From: Marsupella aquatica
Taxonomy: Eukaryota > Marchantiophyta
Length of the DNA: 64,000 nt
Assembly: GCA_973895155.1 (NCBI GenBank)
Contig: OZ316896.1
Location: 17,608,001 to 17,672,000 of the forward strand
Direction: 5' to 3'
Part shown: positions 51,890-64,000 of the stretch, piece by piece
Layout of the letters: every line of letters begins with the position of its first letter
Position numbering within the stretch: the first letter of the stretch is position 1
Made by a program: the position numbers and the translations under genes
The notes under the pieces: model-generated
Told to the model about the DNA's origin: nothing
What the model saw: only the letters and a program-made list of their open reading frames with translations
Database searches by the model: none

Positions 51890-53469
51890 ACATTCGCCTC
51901 AATGAAAATCGCTGCAGGAAACATGCCATACAAGTGAGAAGTGTCTACATATGATCATGCAAAGTCCTCTCCCACTCAACAACAACACTAGTTGTGTCAA
52001 TCACTTGTTCCTAAGATTTATCCACACAATCAGTCTTTCATTGAATTTCATTGGATGGGAGGCAATGTCTAACACATCAAAGTGAGAGGCATTACTATTT
52101 TTTAGCCACAAAGCATCTTGTGCTCAAGGACCTATGCTCAGGTAAGTTTAGTAGCTGGCAGTGCTGGGCCAATTTTCACATGGGGGCCATACTTGACTAA
52201 TTTTAGTATCTGATTAGTGCTTGGCTAATTTTGGTTGCAAACCCATCCTCAATTAATTTGAGCTGCGGACCCATGCTGGGAACATGTGAGATCAGGAGCT
52301 AGTAAATTCCTTCAGAAAAAAACAAACTGCTTAAACTCCGAAGCCCATCCCCATTTTGAAAGGTCTGGCCAGTAACCCTCTTCTAATCGCCCCACGAACT
52401 GCTGTCGGGGATGGCAGCCCATAACCTCCTCTTGGGGATGGGTTACCCTACTCTTTGTCCCAACCCAACCCATCCAACTTACCCAACGGGAGCAGGGTAA
52501 CCTTAGCCCTATTTTGAGAGTTGGGCCAGCATTAGCAGAAAATAACACTAAATGGTGGGTTTTCTTCTTGCCAATGCTATTTGGGTTACAACTCCATAAA
52601 TATGGAGAGTAATTCCCGTTTGCCAAGTCCTAGAGTACTATTGCTGCACTATTGCAATCTTTGCTAGTGTTGGCTCTTGCTTAAGAACTTGCTCATGATG
52701 CAAACATGTGCAATGTGTGTCTTGTCATCTTTGGAATGTCCTGATTGTTTGGATTGCTACTGCTTAGGGCCACATTGCGCTCTTAAACCCTTATGTACAA
52801 ACAGAATTAGTGTCACTCTAGTGTTACCTAATTAATGCGGGAACTATTCAAGCTACCATTGGTAACTTTAATTGAAGTGCAAACATAATTAGTGTTCCTC
52901 TGATGTTACTTAATGCTTGCACTGTTTAAGCTTTCAAGCTAACATTGGTAACTTTAATTGAAGTGCAAACAGAATTAGTGTTACCTGATGTTACTTAATG
53001 CTTGCACTGTTCAAGCTATTATCCGTATTTTTAATTGAAACACAAAGAGAATAGTATTACACGTCATTTAATGTGCACACTAATGGTGTATTCTTTCATC
53101 CCATCTTATCTTATTAATAAATAGTGAAGAGAAGTTTGAGTTGGGGTCTAGGGTCTCTAGACCATGACCCTAAGGCCCCACCAATAAGTTTTATGGATTA
53201 AAAGAACTAAGAGATATTATATATGTCAAACTGAATGATAATGTTTGTCATCATCTTTATTAACAGAATGTGGTATCAGGCTCATACTCTGATACACCCA
53301 AATTTTCTCTTTAAATTACTGAGTGATTCTAAATAGGCATCTCATAGTGTCCAATTGGGGTGCCCTGGGGGTGCCCTGGTTTTGGATCACCAGACAAAAC
53401 TGGAGGAGTTGCGTCTCCAGAGGTGAGCACATTTCATTTCTGCTCCATGGGCCTCTGGAACAGTGTGGA
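51890..53469. other. DUF247 3' region and spacer
   Basis: No supported gene apart from the repeat listed separately. A GTGGTATCAGGCTCAT motif at 53269 vaguely resembles a copia primer-binding site but has no LTR around it. Confidence 0.45.
52800..53046. repeat. About 83-bp tandem repeat, three copies
   Basis: Copies begin near 52800, 52884 and 52969 with ACA-AATTAGTGT, followed by TGTTAC-TAAT-ATGC, TCAAGCTA and TTTAATTGAA. A fourth, decayed copy may follow at 53047. Divergence increases toward the 3' end. Confidence 0.85.
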
Positions 53470-53632
53470 GATTTAATTAGCTGAAAGGAGCTGTTGGAGC
53501 TTGGTCGTATCAAATTCAGCTGAGAGCGGTGCTCAATTCTCGATGGGTCACCGGAACTTGTGGGATTTGATCACCTGAAAGGAGCTGTCGACGATTTGTT
53601 GCATCAGATTCAGCTGAGAGCGGTGTTCAATT
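53470..53632. repeat. Direct duplication in the SURF2 leader (94-bp period)
   Basis: A block with CTGAAAGGAGCTGT and ATTCAGCTGAGAGCGGTG occurs at about 53470-53538 and 53564-53632, just before the SURF2 start codon. Confidence 0.88.
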
Positions 53633-53670
53633 GTGCTGTACAGTCTCGAATGCAGCAGCAGTCAGTGGCG

Positions 53671-56370
53671 ATGGCGAAAGATGGAGGCGGAGATGAGAGC
53701 AGCCTGTTCTTGGGAGAACCGCAGTGGGAGTATCTGCCAGGAGGGCGAGTTCGCTGTGTGCAGACTGGCCATGACATGCCGCTGTCAGCGCAACCCACTT
53801 ACGCCCTCACCAAGAAATGCCGCTCAGCTCTGTTCGAGGCTGCCCTTCAGAAACGCACTCCCCCTCTCAACTTCTTCGAGCAAAGCCCTGTTGCCAAGTC
53901 AGTGCCTGCTCGCTTCCCGAACCCCCTCCTTTTCTCTGTTTTTCAATCGTGCTTCTCTACTAGGATGATTTCCATTTTTTCAAAGTCTTAGGGTTTGGGG
54001 AATGCCGTGGAGCTGAGTTGAATTTCTTCTCATTGTTGGACCTGTTGATTTGGGCCATGAAGACTGTGTCATTACGGAGATGGCTAGCTGGATTCCACGT
54101 TTTGTTCCGGATGGCCCTGTCATTTTGGATCGATGTCTAAAAAGAGGCTTGTGGGGTGGATCTGGAAATTATTGGATGGTTCGTTTTTGTTTTGCTCAGA
54201 GACAAGATTATTTGCAAGCTGACTGGAGTCGTGCTGAACAAAAAAGAGGATGCGGTTTGGAAACACATGCTCGGCAAGAAGTTCGAGCAGAAACTAGGTG
54301 AGTACTCCGGAGTAAAAGCTGAATTACATGACGTGACGGGATCGGAAGAGTGAGGGGCAGGAGGAAATCGCTGACTAGCTCAGAAAAGTATTCCTGTTAA
54401 CATCTTTATGTGCTGTTAACATCTTTATGTGCAGTTCTTCTGTACAAATTTCGCGGCGATCTCGGCAAGCAAAATGAGATGTTTGGGTCCGCATGTACTA
54501 TGGAGTATAGGATGTAAAGTCTTTTAGTTTACGGGTCACATGCATGCCGTCGTACTTGTACCATTTTAGAAGATGATAAGATGAGCGATAAAACCAAATT
54601 TGCAGGCATTACGGTGGAGTCTTGCTATGTATGAACTGAGACGTGAGAACGGAGTGAAATTTTTTTAAAGGTTGATCTTCAGGATCCTCTTGAATTCTTA
54701 TTTTCAAAATGAGGAGTAAGAATATGCAGCCGTTATCTTGATTGTGCGGTTGTCCGACTTGGACGAAATGTGTTCTGTTTATCGTGTCTGTTGTAGCCGA
54801 AAAAGAAGCAGAGAAGGGGGTTGTACGGAATGACGTGGAAATGACAGAGAGTGCTGATAAACCAAGCTCCGATAATGACGTGGATCCGGAGAAACTTGCT
54901 AGAGATGGCGACAAGGCGAGGACAAAGAAAAAAGGGAAGATTGTGGTAGATGAACAAGATGCAGATGAACAAGAATTGGAGGAAGCTAACTCTGATGGAT
55001 CCGAGTTTTGGGTTCCTCCTGCTGGTAGCCGATGGGATTTTGACACTGGCAGTAATGACAGATGGTCAGATGTGCCTTCACACATTGGTCCAGGGTGTAA
55101 CAAGGGTGTGGAAATAAACGGACATACCAACCCCGCAGCGCTGGAGGAGGGTTCCAGCTTCGACAATGGTGATACCGAAATGTGTGATGGTGAGAGTTTT
55201 CTAAGCTTCGCCATAACAAAGTTGGAACCCTCCAAGTTCCTCATTGGAGGCGTTCTTATCTCGCTGACAAGTTTTCTCCTCGTCTGGCTGAGAAATACAG
55301 AGCCCTCTGCATTCCATGTCTGACTTTTTGGCTAATGGAGCCTTCTTAAAGTTACCATACTCAATTTTGTAGCATTCCATTCATTTCCTAGCTGATTATT
55401 ATGAGGAAAAGGTTACCATAAGAAGAACCAGTCTCATCCTCTTCAACCCCAGTGAAATTTCAGCGAAACAGGTCCTGAGGAATGGTGTCATTTATGCTCT
55501 CCTTAGTAGGATCCTTGATTTCCTTTTGTTGTGTCAATGATCTTGCTCATTCCGTTGCTGTTTGATAAACCTTATCCGATGAGCGTGTGAGGCATTTGGC
55601 AATATTGTTCCGGCCCTGCGTGGCGGCAAAGTTTGCCCGGATCGTGCCCATTCTCCTGAGCTGGTGAATATGTGATGTGGATGCCTCGAATCTCCTCCTC
55701 ACTAGACGAATCGTCAAATCCCTAGATCTCAATTCAGTTATTCTTGCCTGTTGAATAATTGACAAGCCATGCAAAACTCGTATGCGCTTCGGTTTTAAGG
55801 ATTGGGCAACTCATTTATGGATTCTGCAGTCAGGTGACTGTAAATCGGAGTATGTGGATTTCAGTGAGGCGTTCTTTTTTCGGTTCATCGTCTGTGGTTT
55901 CTGTGGACCAACATACGTCCTTGCTGTTGTATTTCTTGGTAACCTGCATAGCGTGTCGCCTTTGGGTATCCTTTCTGAATTCTGCGTAATTTCACTCAGC
56001 AGTGGACTTTATAGATTTTCCAGAGAAACTGAATTTAGTACTGATGACTATCCTTGCTTTTCCATCACTAACGCAGGTGAAGAGGATGTACCTGACAGTG
56101 CCAACAGTGATGACAGCGAGGAAAAGATCAGGTAGCCCCTGTTCTCATTACGTTGACTGGATGAATTCATTTGACCACTTGAAAATGACCTCTCCGTGTG
56201 AGAGGAGTTTGCTTACTGCTAACAGCGGCTCCCTTTTCAGGCTTCTTACCTGTACCGTATCTCTGTGTCACTGTTTCAGTATGAAGCGGATGTCGACTTC
56301 ATCTTTACCTAGGTCGCAAAAGAAGAGGGCGAAACGATTAAAAGGAGCGAAGAAGCAAAATGGGGTGTAA
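53671..56370 (+). CDS. SURF2: Surfeit locus protein 2 (SURF2)
   Basis: Conserved eukaryotic SURF2 family; function poorly defined, with nucleolar/ribosome-related roles reported in animals. Coding exons 53671-53897, 54200-54297, 54797-55189, 56077-56131 and 56280-56370 join in frame to 287 aa. The conserved N-terminal part has GEPQWEYLPGGRVRCVQTGH, RTPPLNFFEQSP, then DKIICKLTGVVLNKKEDAVW and KHMLGKKFEQKL, the family's paired Cys/His-containing modules. A long acidic middle holds FWVPPAGSRWDFD, and the C-terminus is MKRMSTSSLPRSQKKRAKR, a basic nuclear/nucleolar-type tail. I chose the ATG at 53671 because homologues begin shortly before this block; in-frame ATGs at 53560 and 53650 would add 37 or 7 residues, partly from the duplicated leader. 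Confidence 0.93.
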
Positions 56371-58128
56371 TCGTGTGAGGTATTTGAGGACTTGGCTGGA
56401 CTACGAGGAGGATTCAAGTAGCTGCAAGTTCCAAATCGAAAAATGGCTCCAATGAAGCCATAATACAATTTTGCCGCATGTTTCTAGTGAAAGCTGAATA
56501 GGAGATTGTGTCATTAATTTGTCGGGTCGGTGTTGTGTTCTTCAAAGGAAAAGGGAAATGGAGCTCTCCTCCATCGGATATCTTTGTTCGTGCTTCCTAG
56601 TGCCTCGCGGGAGAGGTCGAGGATGACGACGGAGTAGTCTGATACTTTAGCCTGGCCATCTTCATTAGAGATCTATGAAGATCCATAGTTGAGACGTTGA
56701 GTACATAAAAAAGGCTGTACCGTGGAGTAGTCCCGAGCTTTCGTCCGCCGCTGTCTTCATCAGAGATCCTTGAAAATTTGTAGTCGAAAACCTCTTGAGT
56801 GTCGAGAATTGCGGACCACTTACCCAGAGCTGGAGCTCAGAATGTTTGTTTGTTGTGACATTTAGGAACTCACAGCCCCCCACTGAAGACGTTTTACGAC
56901 CACAGACAAGAGTCGCGTACTTGATACCCTCTGAGGTTGATGCTCTCTTCTAAATCGATCGAAGGTGAATGTCTTGCAATTGTCAGAATGACAAATAGTT
57001 GTGTCCCAGCATCTGGAATAGGAAACAGGAGGTGAGACCTCAGGTAACTATTTATCACTCAACTTGTTAGATGCCTTTCTTGATTAGCCCGCAGGAAGGA
57101 GAGAGTGTACCCGCACTGGGGCTCACTCCCTCAATGAGGGAAACACCCTAACCAGCGAAGACACCAACGACCAATCTTAATGTGGTTGTGTAATAAAAGC
57201 AAGCTTAATGTTTGTGAGCTCAATGTCTGAGCTCACGAACTTCTTTTCTTCCCCACAGGAGGTCTTGCAGTTCACAGCGTGTCTTGCGTATTGCGTCGCG
57301 AACATAGCATTCTGAATTCTCCTTCGCTTGTACATTCCCAACTGGATCTGAAAGAAATGCTTCCCCATCTTTGCACTTTGAAGCATTGTTCGAGTTACAC
57401 AGCCTAAGCCTGACCGTTGCATTCCGATGAATCCACAAATTTCACAGAGTTAAAGAAGCCCTTAGGTATTCCAGAAGTACGCAGCCTTTCAATTGGTGCC
57501 CTGAAGCAAATCCCCAAGAGCGACTGGGCAGAGTGCATGTGGTTTCCAGCTTCTCAATGGCAGAAAAAGAGCATCATGTAGAAACCCTCCCTGTCTTACG
57601 GGCCAGACGGTTCACGTTTGCCTTGAAGGACTCGAGCTAATGAACATTAAACAAAGCAGAATACCGCAAGCGAAGCATTGGTGCGGGGACGAACCCAAAA
57701 AGGGGGAAGCCATGCCAAAGCCAGACAGTTCGACAGTTGATTACATTGTCATGAAGTCCGCAGTCCTAATCCTACATTACCTTTGCTATCATGTCTGGTC
57801 TTCAAAGCTGATTTGGAAGCACACAATGTGCAACTGCATGCCATATCTCTCGACTAGAGCCAATTGGAAAATGATTATATCCATCCATTTGATTTAGTGC
57901 TGCGTAGAACTGAGCGCTTTTGCAGTCACACGCGAAGTAATTTAAGGAGGTTTGACTATTCACACCATCGATTAAATGTTGGAGAGAAGAATGAAGAAGC
58001 TTAGTGAGAAAGGTGTCGGCAAGTCAGTGGCGTGGCCCACCTACAGTAGTGAGCTTCTTGAATACAAACACGTACAAGAAGCAAAGCAAAGGCGCAAGGT
58101 TACGAACAGTCGAAGTTCTCGCATCATC
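56371..58128. other. Spacer between SURF2 and FAD oxidoreductase
   Basis: No supported gene. A diverged direct repeat of about 98 bp (TCTTCAT-AGAGATC...TTGAAGA-like blocks near 56660 and 56755) is visible. Minus-strand frames at 57177-57438 match nothing recognisable. Confidence 0.45.
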
Positions 58129-60067
58129 ATGGCAGGAGAAACAGGCTCATCGGGTCAAGCAACTCTTCCAAGCACAAACTCCACAGCCTCATTTTGGCAC
58201 AGCCAACCCTCGAAGCTTCTCCTCGGCCACAGAACCACAGAGCACCTGCCCTCGGAGGCCGAAGTTGTGGTCATCAGGTCTGGAATTACAGGTGCTTTCG
58301 CCGCCCATTACATTGCCGAACACGAACGAGGAAAAAGACTAAATGTGGTGATGCTGGAGGCGAGAGAGGCTTGTTGGGGCGCTACTGGGAGGGTAAGTAG
58401 TTTCCTCCGTTCATGGCTGTTGGCTCTTTCTTGTCCGTCCTTGTTTCTGCTATCCGAAGCTGGCTACTTGTAACATGGGTACAACTTATGCGTACTCGCT
58501 ATGCCTGACTAAGGGCTTGAAATTGTATTAAAGAGTGAAACAACTCTTAGCTCCGATGGATGGTGTGGACATCTTCAGGATTTAGATCATCAGAAATCCC
58601 TATTCCCGAGTCGAAAGGGTTACCACGATGACAGAATCATTCACAAAGTTGATCACGAAAAGCATTCGTCTTTCTGTTCTGCAAAGCACCGAGGGCTTGA
58701 GATAGTATTGAAACAATTCTCATCTTCGATGGATTGTGTTCACCTCATGTATCTAAGTCGTTATCATTTCTCTATTTTCGAGTGGAAAGGTTTATCAGGA
58801 AGCTTTATCACGGAATCACTCACAAACTTGGCCACGATATGCATTCTAAGATATCTGTTCCCGTGTAGAACGGCGGGCACTGCGTGCCGAATCTCTACGC
58901 AAGTCCTCTGCACATAGCCCGCTTTGAGTTGAACAACTTCGACTGCATCCGTGCTTTAGTCACCGAAAATCAAATCGATTGTGAATGGCAAGATGTTGAA
59001 AACTGCCACGGATACTCCAGCGCCACTCTGTTTGAGCCAAAAGTTGCTGCAGTAAACGTCCTGCGTTTGCTGGACGCAGAGCTCGGAAACATGGTCACTG
59101 TCGTCAATTCAAAATCCATCAATCCGAGTTTGACTGACCTGAGACTCAGCGACGAGTTTGTCGGAGCCATTGTACAAAACCACTCGGCAAGCTTGTGGCC
59201 CTACAAGCTAGTCGCCTGGATTCTAGAGCGACTGCTGTCAACTCGGGCTGCTGGAGAGGAACTGAGAGGAGTGGATCGTTCAATCTTCAGACTAACACAC
59301 CCGTTACGAGTCTGCAGAGGTCAATGAACGGTTCTTGGGTACTGCATACCCCACGCGGAATGGTGGCTGCAAAGGAGATCATCCTCGCAACCAATGCATA
59401 TACGTCATATCTTCTACCACAATTTGCAAGCCTCATCACACCCGTTAGGGGGCAGATGAGTGCCCTGCTACCACCAAACGCTTTGCGCCCGAGTACTGGA
59501 AGCGCAATAGCAGGGAAAAATTCATATAGTTTCTATGGACGTGGCACCGGAACAGGGTCGACTTTCAATCAAGATGATTATCTCGTGCAGCGTCCTTTCA
59601 TCGGTGTCGAAACGGCAGAAACTGGCGGTGAGCTGATGTTCGGCGGGGCCCGACAATACGCAGATAGATCTGGCGAAGGTGTCAGCGACGATAGTGATAT
59701 CGATCAGCCAGCTGCAAATTACTTGAGACGCGAACTGATCCAAGTACTTGATCTCTCAACAGATGAACCAGAACTTTGCGCATCTTATGAGTGGACTGGA
59801 ATCATAGGATTGAGCAAGGATGGCAGACCGTGGGTCGGAGAAGTGCCGGAGACACTGGGAGGCGGCCAAGGCTTATGGATATGTGCAGGATTTACCGGCC
59901 ATGGAATGCCCAACGCAAGTCTCTGCGCCAAAGCAGTAGTGGACATGATGATGGGAAAGCAGGCCGAGGAGGTCGACCTACCAATTGAGTTCCAACTATC
60001 TACAAGGAGAATTGAACTGGCTCAGATGCTTTCAAAGCCTCCTCTGCCACGGACTACTAGAGCGTGA
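58129..60067 (+). pseudogene. FAD-dependent oxidoreductase (DAO family), frameshifted
   Basis: Member of the D-amino-acid-oxidase-like FAD family; homologues oxidise amines or amino acids, substrate unknown here. Exon 1 58129-58392 begins MAGETGSSG and includes SKLLLGHRTTEHLPSEAEVV, then the ADP-binding loop VVIRSGITGA, where the first glycine of GxGxxG is Arg (residue 50). It ends GATGR; exon 2 starts at 58869 with NGGHC, the usual FAD-family GATGRNGGH junction. Exon 2 (58869-60067) is 1199 nt, not a multiple of three. The frame with SLWPYKLVAWILERLL must shift to the one with SFNLQTNTPVTSLQ between about 59235 and 59275. The C-terminal part (NAYTSYLLP, PVRGQM, GLWICAGFTGHGMP) is intact. Two lesions in otherwise open sequence suggest a young pseudogene, or one sequencing error plus a substitution. 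Confidence 0.82.
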
Positions 60068-61371
60068 TGCACCATGCACAAAAGTGTAGAATGCAGAAGT
60101 TGCTTGGGTTACCTGTGGCTTACAAGATCCAGAACTCTTTGCCGCACCCGACAGAGGTATGTTCTTTGGGACAACATTGGTAGGGGTACGAATGTTGTTT
60201 GCTCCAAGAGAAAATTCGGAGATTAAGTAGCTCGAGACACGAGAGTGCAGTAAAATTTAGTATGGTCCATTATAAAGAGAGGGTCTTAGCTCAAGATCCT
60301 TTGACTAGACGAGTATTCTGTAGCCCCTTCAACTGCAGGCTCGCTGCCAATCTTCTCGAAGTTGGAGCACCCTCTGTGTCCCAGTTCCCCAGGTATCACA
60401 ACAAGGAGAATATGATCACAGGAATGTGTCATCCAAGCAAGCGACAGGCAGGGAATTAGGAAGGGCTGCGCTACTGGAGACCCAGAAGGCTGATGTACAA
60501 CAAGACTGACTCTTGCCTAATTTCCCGTGCTCAAGAAGAAATCATCACCTTGTAGCTGAAGTATACTGTGCTCGACATACACTCGGTAAGCGCACCAAAA
60601 GACAGAAGATGCAATGCTTGAAATATTAAATGCTTGCGTCCTCTGAATGGTTTCGTCTCAACAATGTAATTCCATACTACACACGCACAATTGTCAAAAT
60701 GTCATTGCACTTCGTTAACAAAGCACTACCCTGACTCTCGGTATTCAGTATTCAATTACGTCTTCTGATTGAAAATCAATGAAGTGGTGAAAGAACCATC
60801 GAAGGTGAACTCAGATCGCTGTTTGCTACGCATATTCGAATTACCTTTGCTTAAATTTTAGTAACCATTTTATTGACAGTAGATCGATTTGAAATAAATC
60901 TTACACTTCCTTCTAACAGTACATGAACCTCTCAGGATGTCTGCCTTACATCCTTAAAAGGATTCTCAATGTTTCCAAAAAAATGGACTATCAACACATT
61001 CATCCAGGAAGGCATGAAGTGGTGGGCATTCTTCCCAGAGTTTTCAGTATCACACAGCAGTATGGGAGAGTACTCTTATCTAATTCTCCTCTTGGAAGGG
61101 AGAGAAACGCTTCCAACTATCAAACATACTACATAGTGAATCTCATCCCTTTGATTGGCTGGGTACAAGAATTAGTGACTGATAGCGTGGACCAGCTAAG
61201 GCATGTTTTCTGCCCACTAGCGTGATGGACAGAGAAGCCTGCACACCTGGAATGAACGTGAAAATAGGGTGTGTCCACCATGACCACCTCCAGAACCAGA
61301 AGAGTACTACCGTTGTAAAAATTATCTAATTCACCACAATCATGAGGTTCATCAAATAGAACTGCCGGCCT
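60068..61371. other. Convergent 3' spacer
   Basis: Lies between the 3' ends of the plus-strand oxidoreductase and the minus-strand channel gene and should hold both 3' UTRs. Nothing else recognised. Confidence 0.5.
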
Positions 61372-64000
61372 TCACCTTTCTCTATCCCGGCTCTCGGAAG
61401 GCGTTGACCCAGGAGAGTTGGGCTGAGAACTGGAGGATACATCTCTCCGTTCTTTGGGTGGTGTATTGCCACCGCCATTTCGTGATGTTACTAATTCTCT
61501 TGGTTTAGCTGTAGGGGGAGTATCATCATCATCTAAGGGCAAGGTTCTCTTGGGACCATCCAAAGCTACCCCTAAAACCAGGTTCTCTTGCACGGACTGG
61601 AGCCTCGGAACTGGCGCTGCTGAAGGGGTAGCCACCGGCGATTGTGCTGTTTGCGCCTTCTCTTCCAAATTTCTGGCACCATGTTGTCCAATATCCGACT
61701 TTTGAAGAGCTGAGGCAACCGACGGCTGCGTGACAACTTGAGGTTGTTCTTTCCACGGATCACTTTCAGACTGTTCAGTTACGAGTTCCTCTGGAGCAGA
61801 GGAAGATTTCAACTCCTCAGGAGTCTCATCAGTGACTTTAGGACTAGAACCGTCGGCCTTAGCAAGCTTTTGCTGTTCCGTCGCAATTTTAGCGACAGCT
61901 TTCGCACCTTGACCAATGTCTACATGGGGTGCTGAATCTACAGGTCCTCCAGGGATGTCAGCTGGTGGTTTCTCATACGCAGCTTTCAGCAAAGTGATAT
62001 CGTTGGAATGGAGACCCATCGAATCAAGACCCTCCAACTGGGGCTTTGTACTGGACGCTCCTCGCTTTTGACCAACTTCAGCCGTCACTGGTGCTTTCTC
62101 CTCAGGTTTCGACTTGCTTTTAAGATCTGATACATCCTCGGAAGAATGAGCCACCTTGGTTGGTGAAGTTTTCGCTCCGTCTTTACCACCTTCCTTGACT
62201 GAGTTCTCTTTGCCAATATCCCTGGACACATTCCCTTTCCCTGTGTCGGAAGTGCGCAGAGACGAGTCCATCTTTACTAGGTCATCTTCGTCAGAGTCGT
62301 GCACTGCAACAGCGGCAGCTTCGATCATGTAGAGTGGTTTCTTCCTGTCTGAACTGGATCCAGCATCTCGGAAGGGTGACTGGCGGGTTTCACCCTCATC
62401 AAAAATTCGCTGTACGGAACGGATGGGAGTTGCCAAACGTGCATTGTGGTGGCTGATTACTCTCAACAGGTCCAACAAAATTATCTCCTGAAATCAGTAA
62501 AAATTGTATGAGTGGAAATAAAAACAGGCCTCACTCCGTGCAAAGCAATGTTAAAAGTTACGAGCGGCAAAAATAAGGGTTTAAACAAGTAACTAAGCGA
62601 TGCATTCATTCTTGACCTCGATATTTAACCGAGTACTACGAAGTGCAACTCTTCAGCCTTGCAGGTTTGTGTCAGAGCTTACTTTAACACGTAAATATTC
62701 CTCAAAATGTGATGTCTTTACAAAACATGATACCAGAATCTGTGAGCAGAAAACAACGACCGAAAATTAGAGTTGCACAAAACAAGCCGAAGCAAACATC
62801 ATTATAAAATCACGGAGTACGGGAAGTTCATTAAAAATGTTAGAGAAAAGAGAGCTCACCAATAACGACTGATTGTCAGGGTCAATATTATCAAAAAATG
62901 CTCGGCGATGTAGTCTTTGCTGTTCTACATTAGGATTCTTTGAGATCACCTTCCTCATATCGGAAACAATATCCTGCACATCAGCAAATTTTTGTTGACT
63001 ATTGAATGACAGGAAAATTCTTGAAGGAGTGAATTGAAACCTGAGCGAACTGCCAACTATAATTCTCAGTTAATAGAGTCAAAGACGAAGGAACTTACAG
63101 AGATTTTGCCAACATCAAGATGGCTGATTCCAAAGTGCGTCTTTATGCGCCAGTGAGTTTTCTGACTAAGATTGCGGACAACACTGACAGTAAACTTGTG
63201 GTTAGGAATGTGCACGGCCTCCCTATCATCGCCTCTGATGACTGTCGGCGACCACCATCCCACATGCTGCATACATATACCAGCCATCAATGGCTATCAG
63301 GATACTAGACGACATGCTCAAAATTCTGGTGCTTCCCACAAATCCTAAACTCCCTGACAACAGAAACATTTCCGCGATCAGAGTGGCTTTTGGGATAGCA
63401 TCGATGGGCATGCAGTTGCACATTTCCTATGAACCGCTGTAGACAAACTGGAGCTAGTGACTGAGCATCGCAAGTACCTCTACAGTACCAGAAACTTCCT
63501 GGCCTTCAATTTTCGTCTGAATCCACTCATTCTCCACAAATGGCCGTGTTGCATGGATCATGATGCTCGATAAAAAGTTTGTGAAGATCTGCACCAAATA
63601 TCAAGTCAAGAGTAAACAATCCGTTCACATACAAAGGTAATCTGAAGTGAGGGTTAAAGACAATCAATCATAAGATTCGAAACGAAAGACATACATATAA
63701 GTCCACAATGGTCTGCCTCACGAACGAGAAGAATGCTTACCTCACGACCAGCAAGAGTAAGAAGTACTGTTCCAAAACCTCCGGCAGTGATCAATTTTTG
63801 CGTTGAGAACCCTAATAACTCCATGAAAAGGCAAACAGCAGCTACCCAGACTGAAGTATACACTGTGTTACCAACAAACTGAACTCCAATCTGGATCCAA
63901 GCAACACAGTCCAGATCAGGTTGTAAACTTACGAATCTGAGTCATCAAACAGTCTATTAAAAAACTGATGTACGACACAAAGACGATAAGAACAAGACAG
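61372..64000 (-). CDS. MscS-like mechanosensitive channel, MSL2/MSL3 type (3' part)
   Basis: Plastid-envelope MscS homologues that relieve osmotic stress and affect plastid shape and division. Visible coding exons on the minus strand: up to 63933, 63862-63741, 63588-63478, 63266-63099, 62973-62860, 62739-62683 and 62487-61372; the 5' part lies beyond the right edge. They encode the end of a transmembrane segment ([17 protein letters not shown]), [18 protein letters not shown], the pore-lining [52 protein letters not shown] and [12 protein letters not shown], then the conserved C-terminal soluble domain to about [21 protein letters not shown] 330-residue, charged, low-complexity tail rich in Lys/Glu/Ser/Pro follows, longer than I expect for the Arabidopsis proteins. 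The first acceptor (63862) was set by phase and is the least certain border. Confidence 0.93.

Noticed and set aside
53269-53290. Copia-type primer-binding site after an LTR
   Set aside because: Only a partial match to TGGTATCAGAGC, with no LTR pair, polypurine tract or polyprotein nearby.
57177-57438. Small minus-strand gene between SURF2 and the oxidoreductase
   Set aside because: Two overlapping frames are open, but neither matches a known family or shows exon-like borders.

Overview
The window is nuclear DNA of a land plant. It holds split genes with GT-AG introns of about 100 to 1300 bp, plant-type families (KIN-1-like kinesin, sucrose synthase, DUF247, plastid MscS-like channel, RS-rich DRH1-type helicase, CstF64), GA-rich 5' leaders and many small non-autonomous transposons in the spacers. 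The moderate gene density and intron sizes, together with a FAD oxidoreductase of a style more familiar from fungi and bacteria, make me favour a bryophyte, most likely a moss. That taxonomic guess is low confidence. I reconstructed exon structures by hand from splice sites, reading frame and remembered family conservation, with no alignment or transcript data.

Layout. 1-771 (-): first two coding exons of a KIN-1-like kinesin that runs off the left edge. 1826-2510: a long imperfect inverted repeat (foldback). 6496-11544 (+): WW-domain DEAD-box RNA helicase (DRH1/RH14 type), 7 coding exons, 785 aa. 11545-17040: gene-poor spacer full of short tandem duplications. 18110-24024 (+): CstF64, 11 coding exons, 702 aa, preceded by a repeat-rich leader. 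25600-26958 (-): intronless RsfS/Iojap protein, 452 aa. 29557-36210 (-): sucrose synthase, 14 coding exons, 833 aa. 36211-48500: gene-poor accessory stretch with a MITE-like family, a degraded PIF/Harbinger transposase, a tRNA-related SINE-like element carrying a hAT-like insertion, and a broken short-chain dehydrogenase. 48607-51889 (+): DUF247 membrane protein, 3 exons, 491 aa. 53671-56370 (+): SURF2, 5 coding exons, 287 aa. 58129-60067 (+): frameshifted FAD-dependent oxidoreductase. 61372-64000 (-): 3' part of an MSL2/MSL3-type mechanosensitive channel.

The genes are not an operon or an obvious pathway cluster; each has its own housekeeping or metabolic role. Two mRNA-processing genes (helicase and CstF64) are neighbours in the same orientation, but with about 6.5 kb between them this may be chance.

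The most striking overall property is that almost every spacer, several introns, two 5' leaders and two coding regions carry 2-3-copy local tandem duplications of about 20-120 bp. One of them duplicated the start-codon region of the DUF247 gene and created a short upstream ORF. I found no self-contained undescribed multi-gene system. The leads most worth following are the foldback, the start-codon duplication, the 50-bp intronic minisatellite, the hAT-in-SINE nest and the decaying oxidoreductase.
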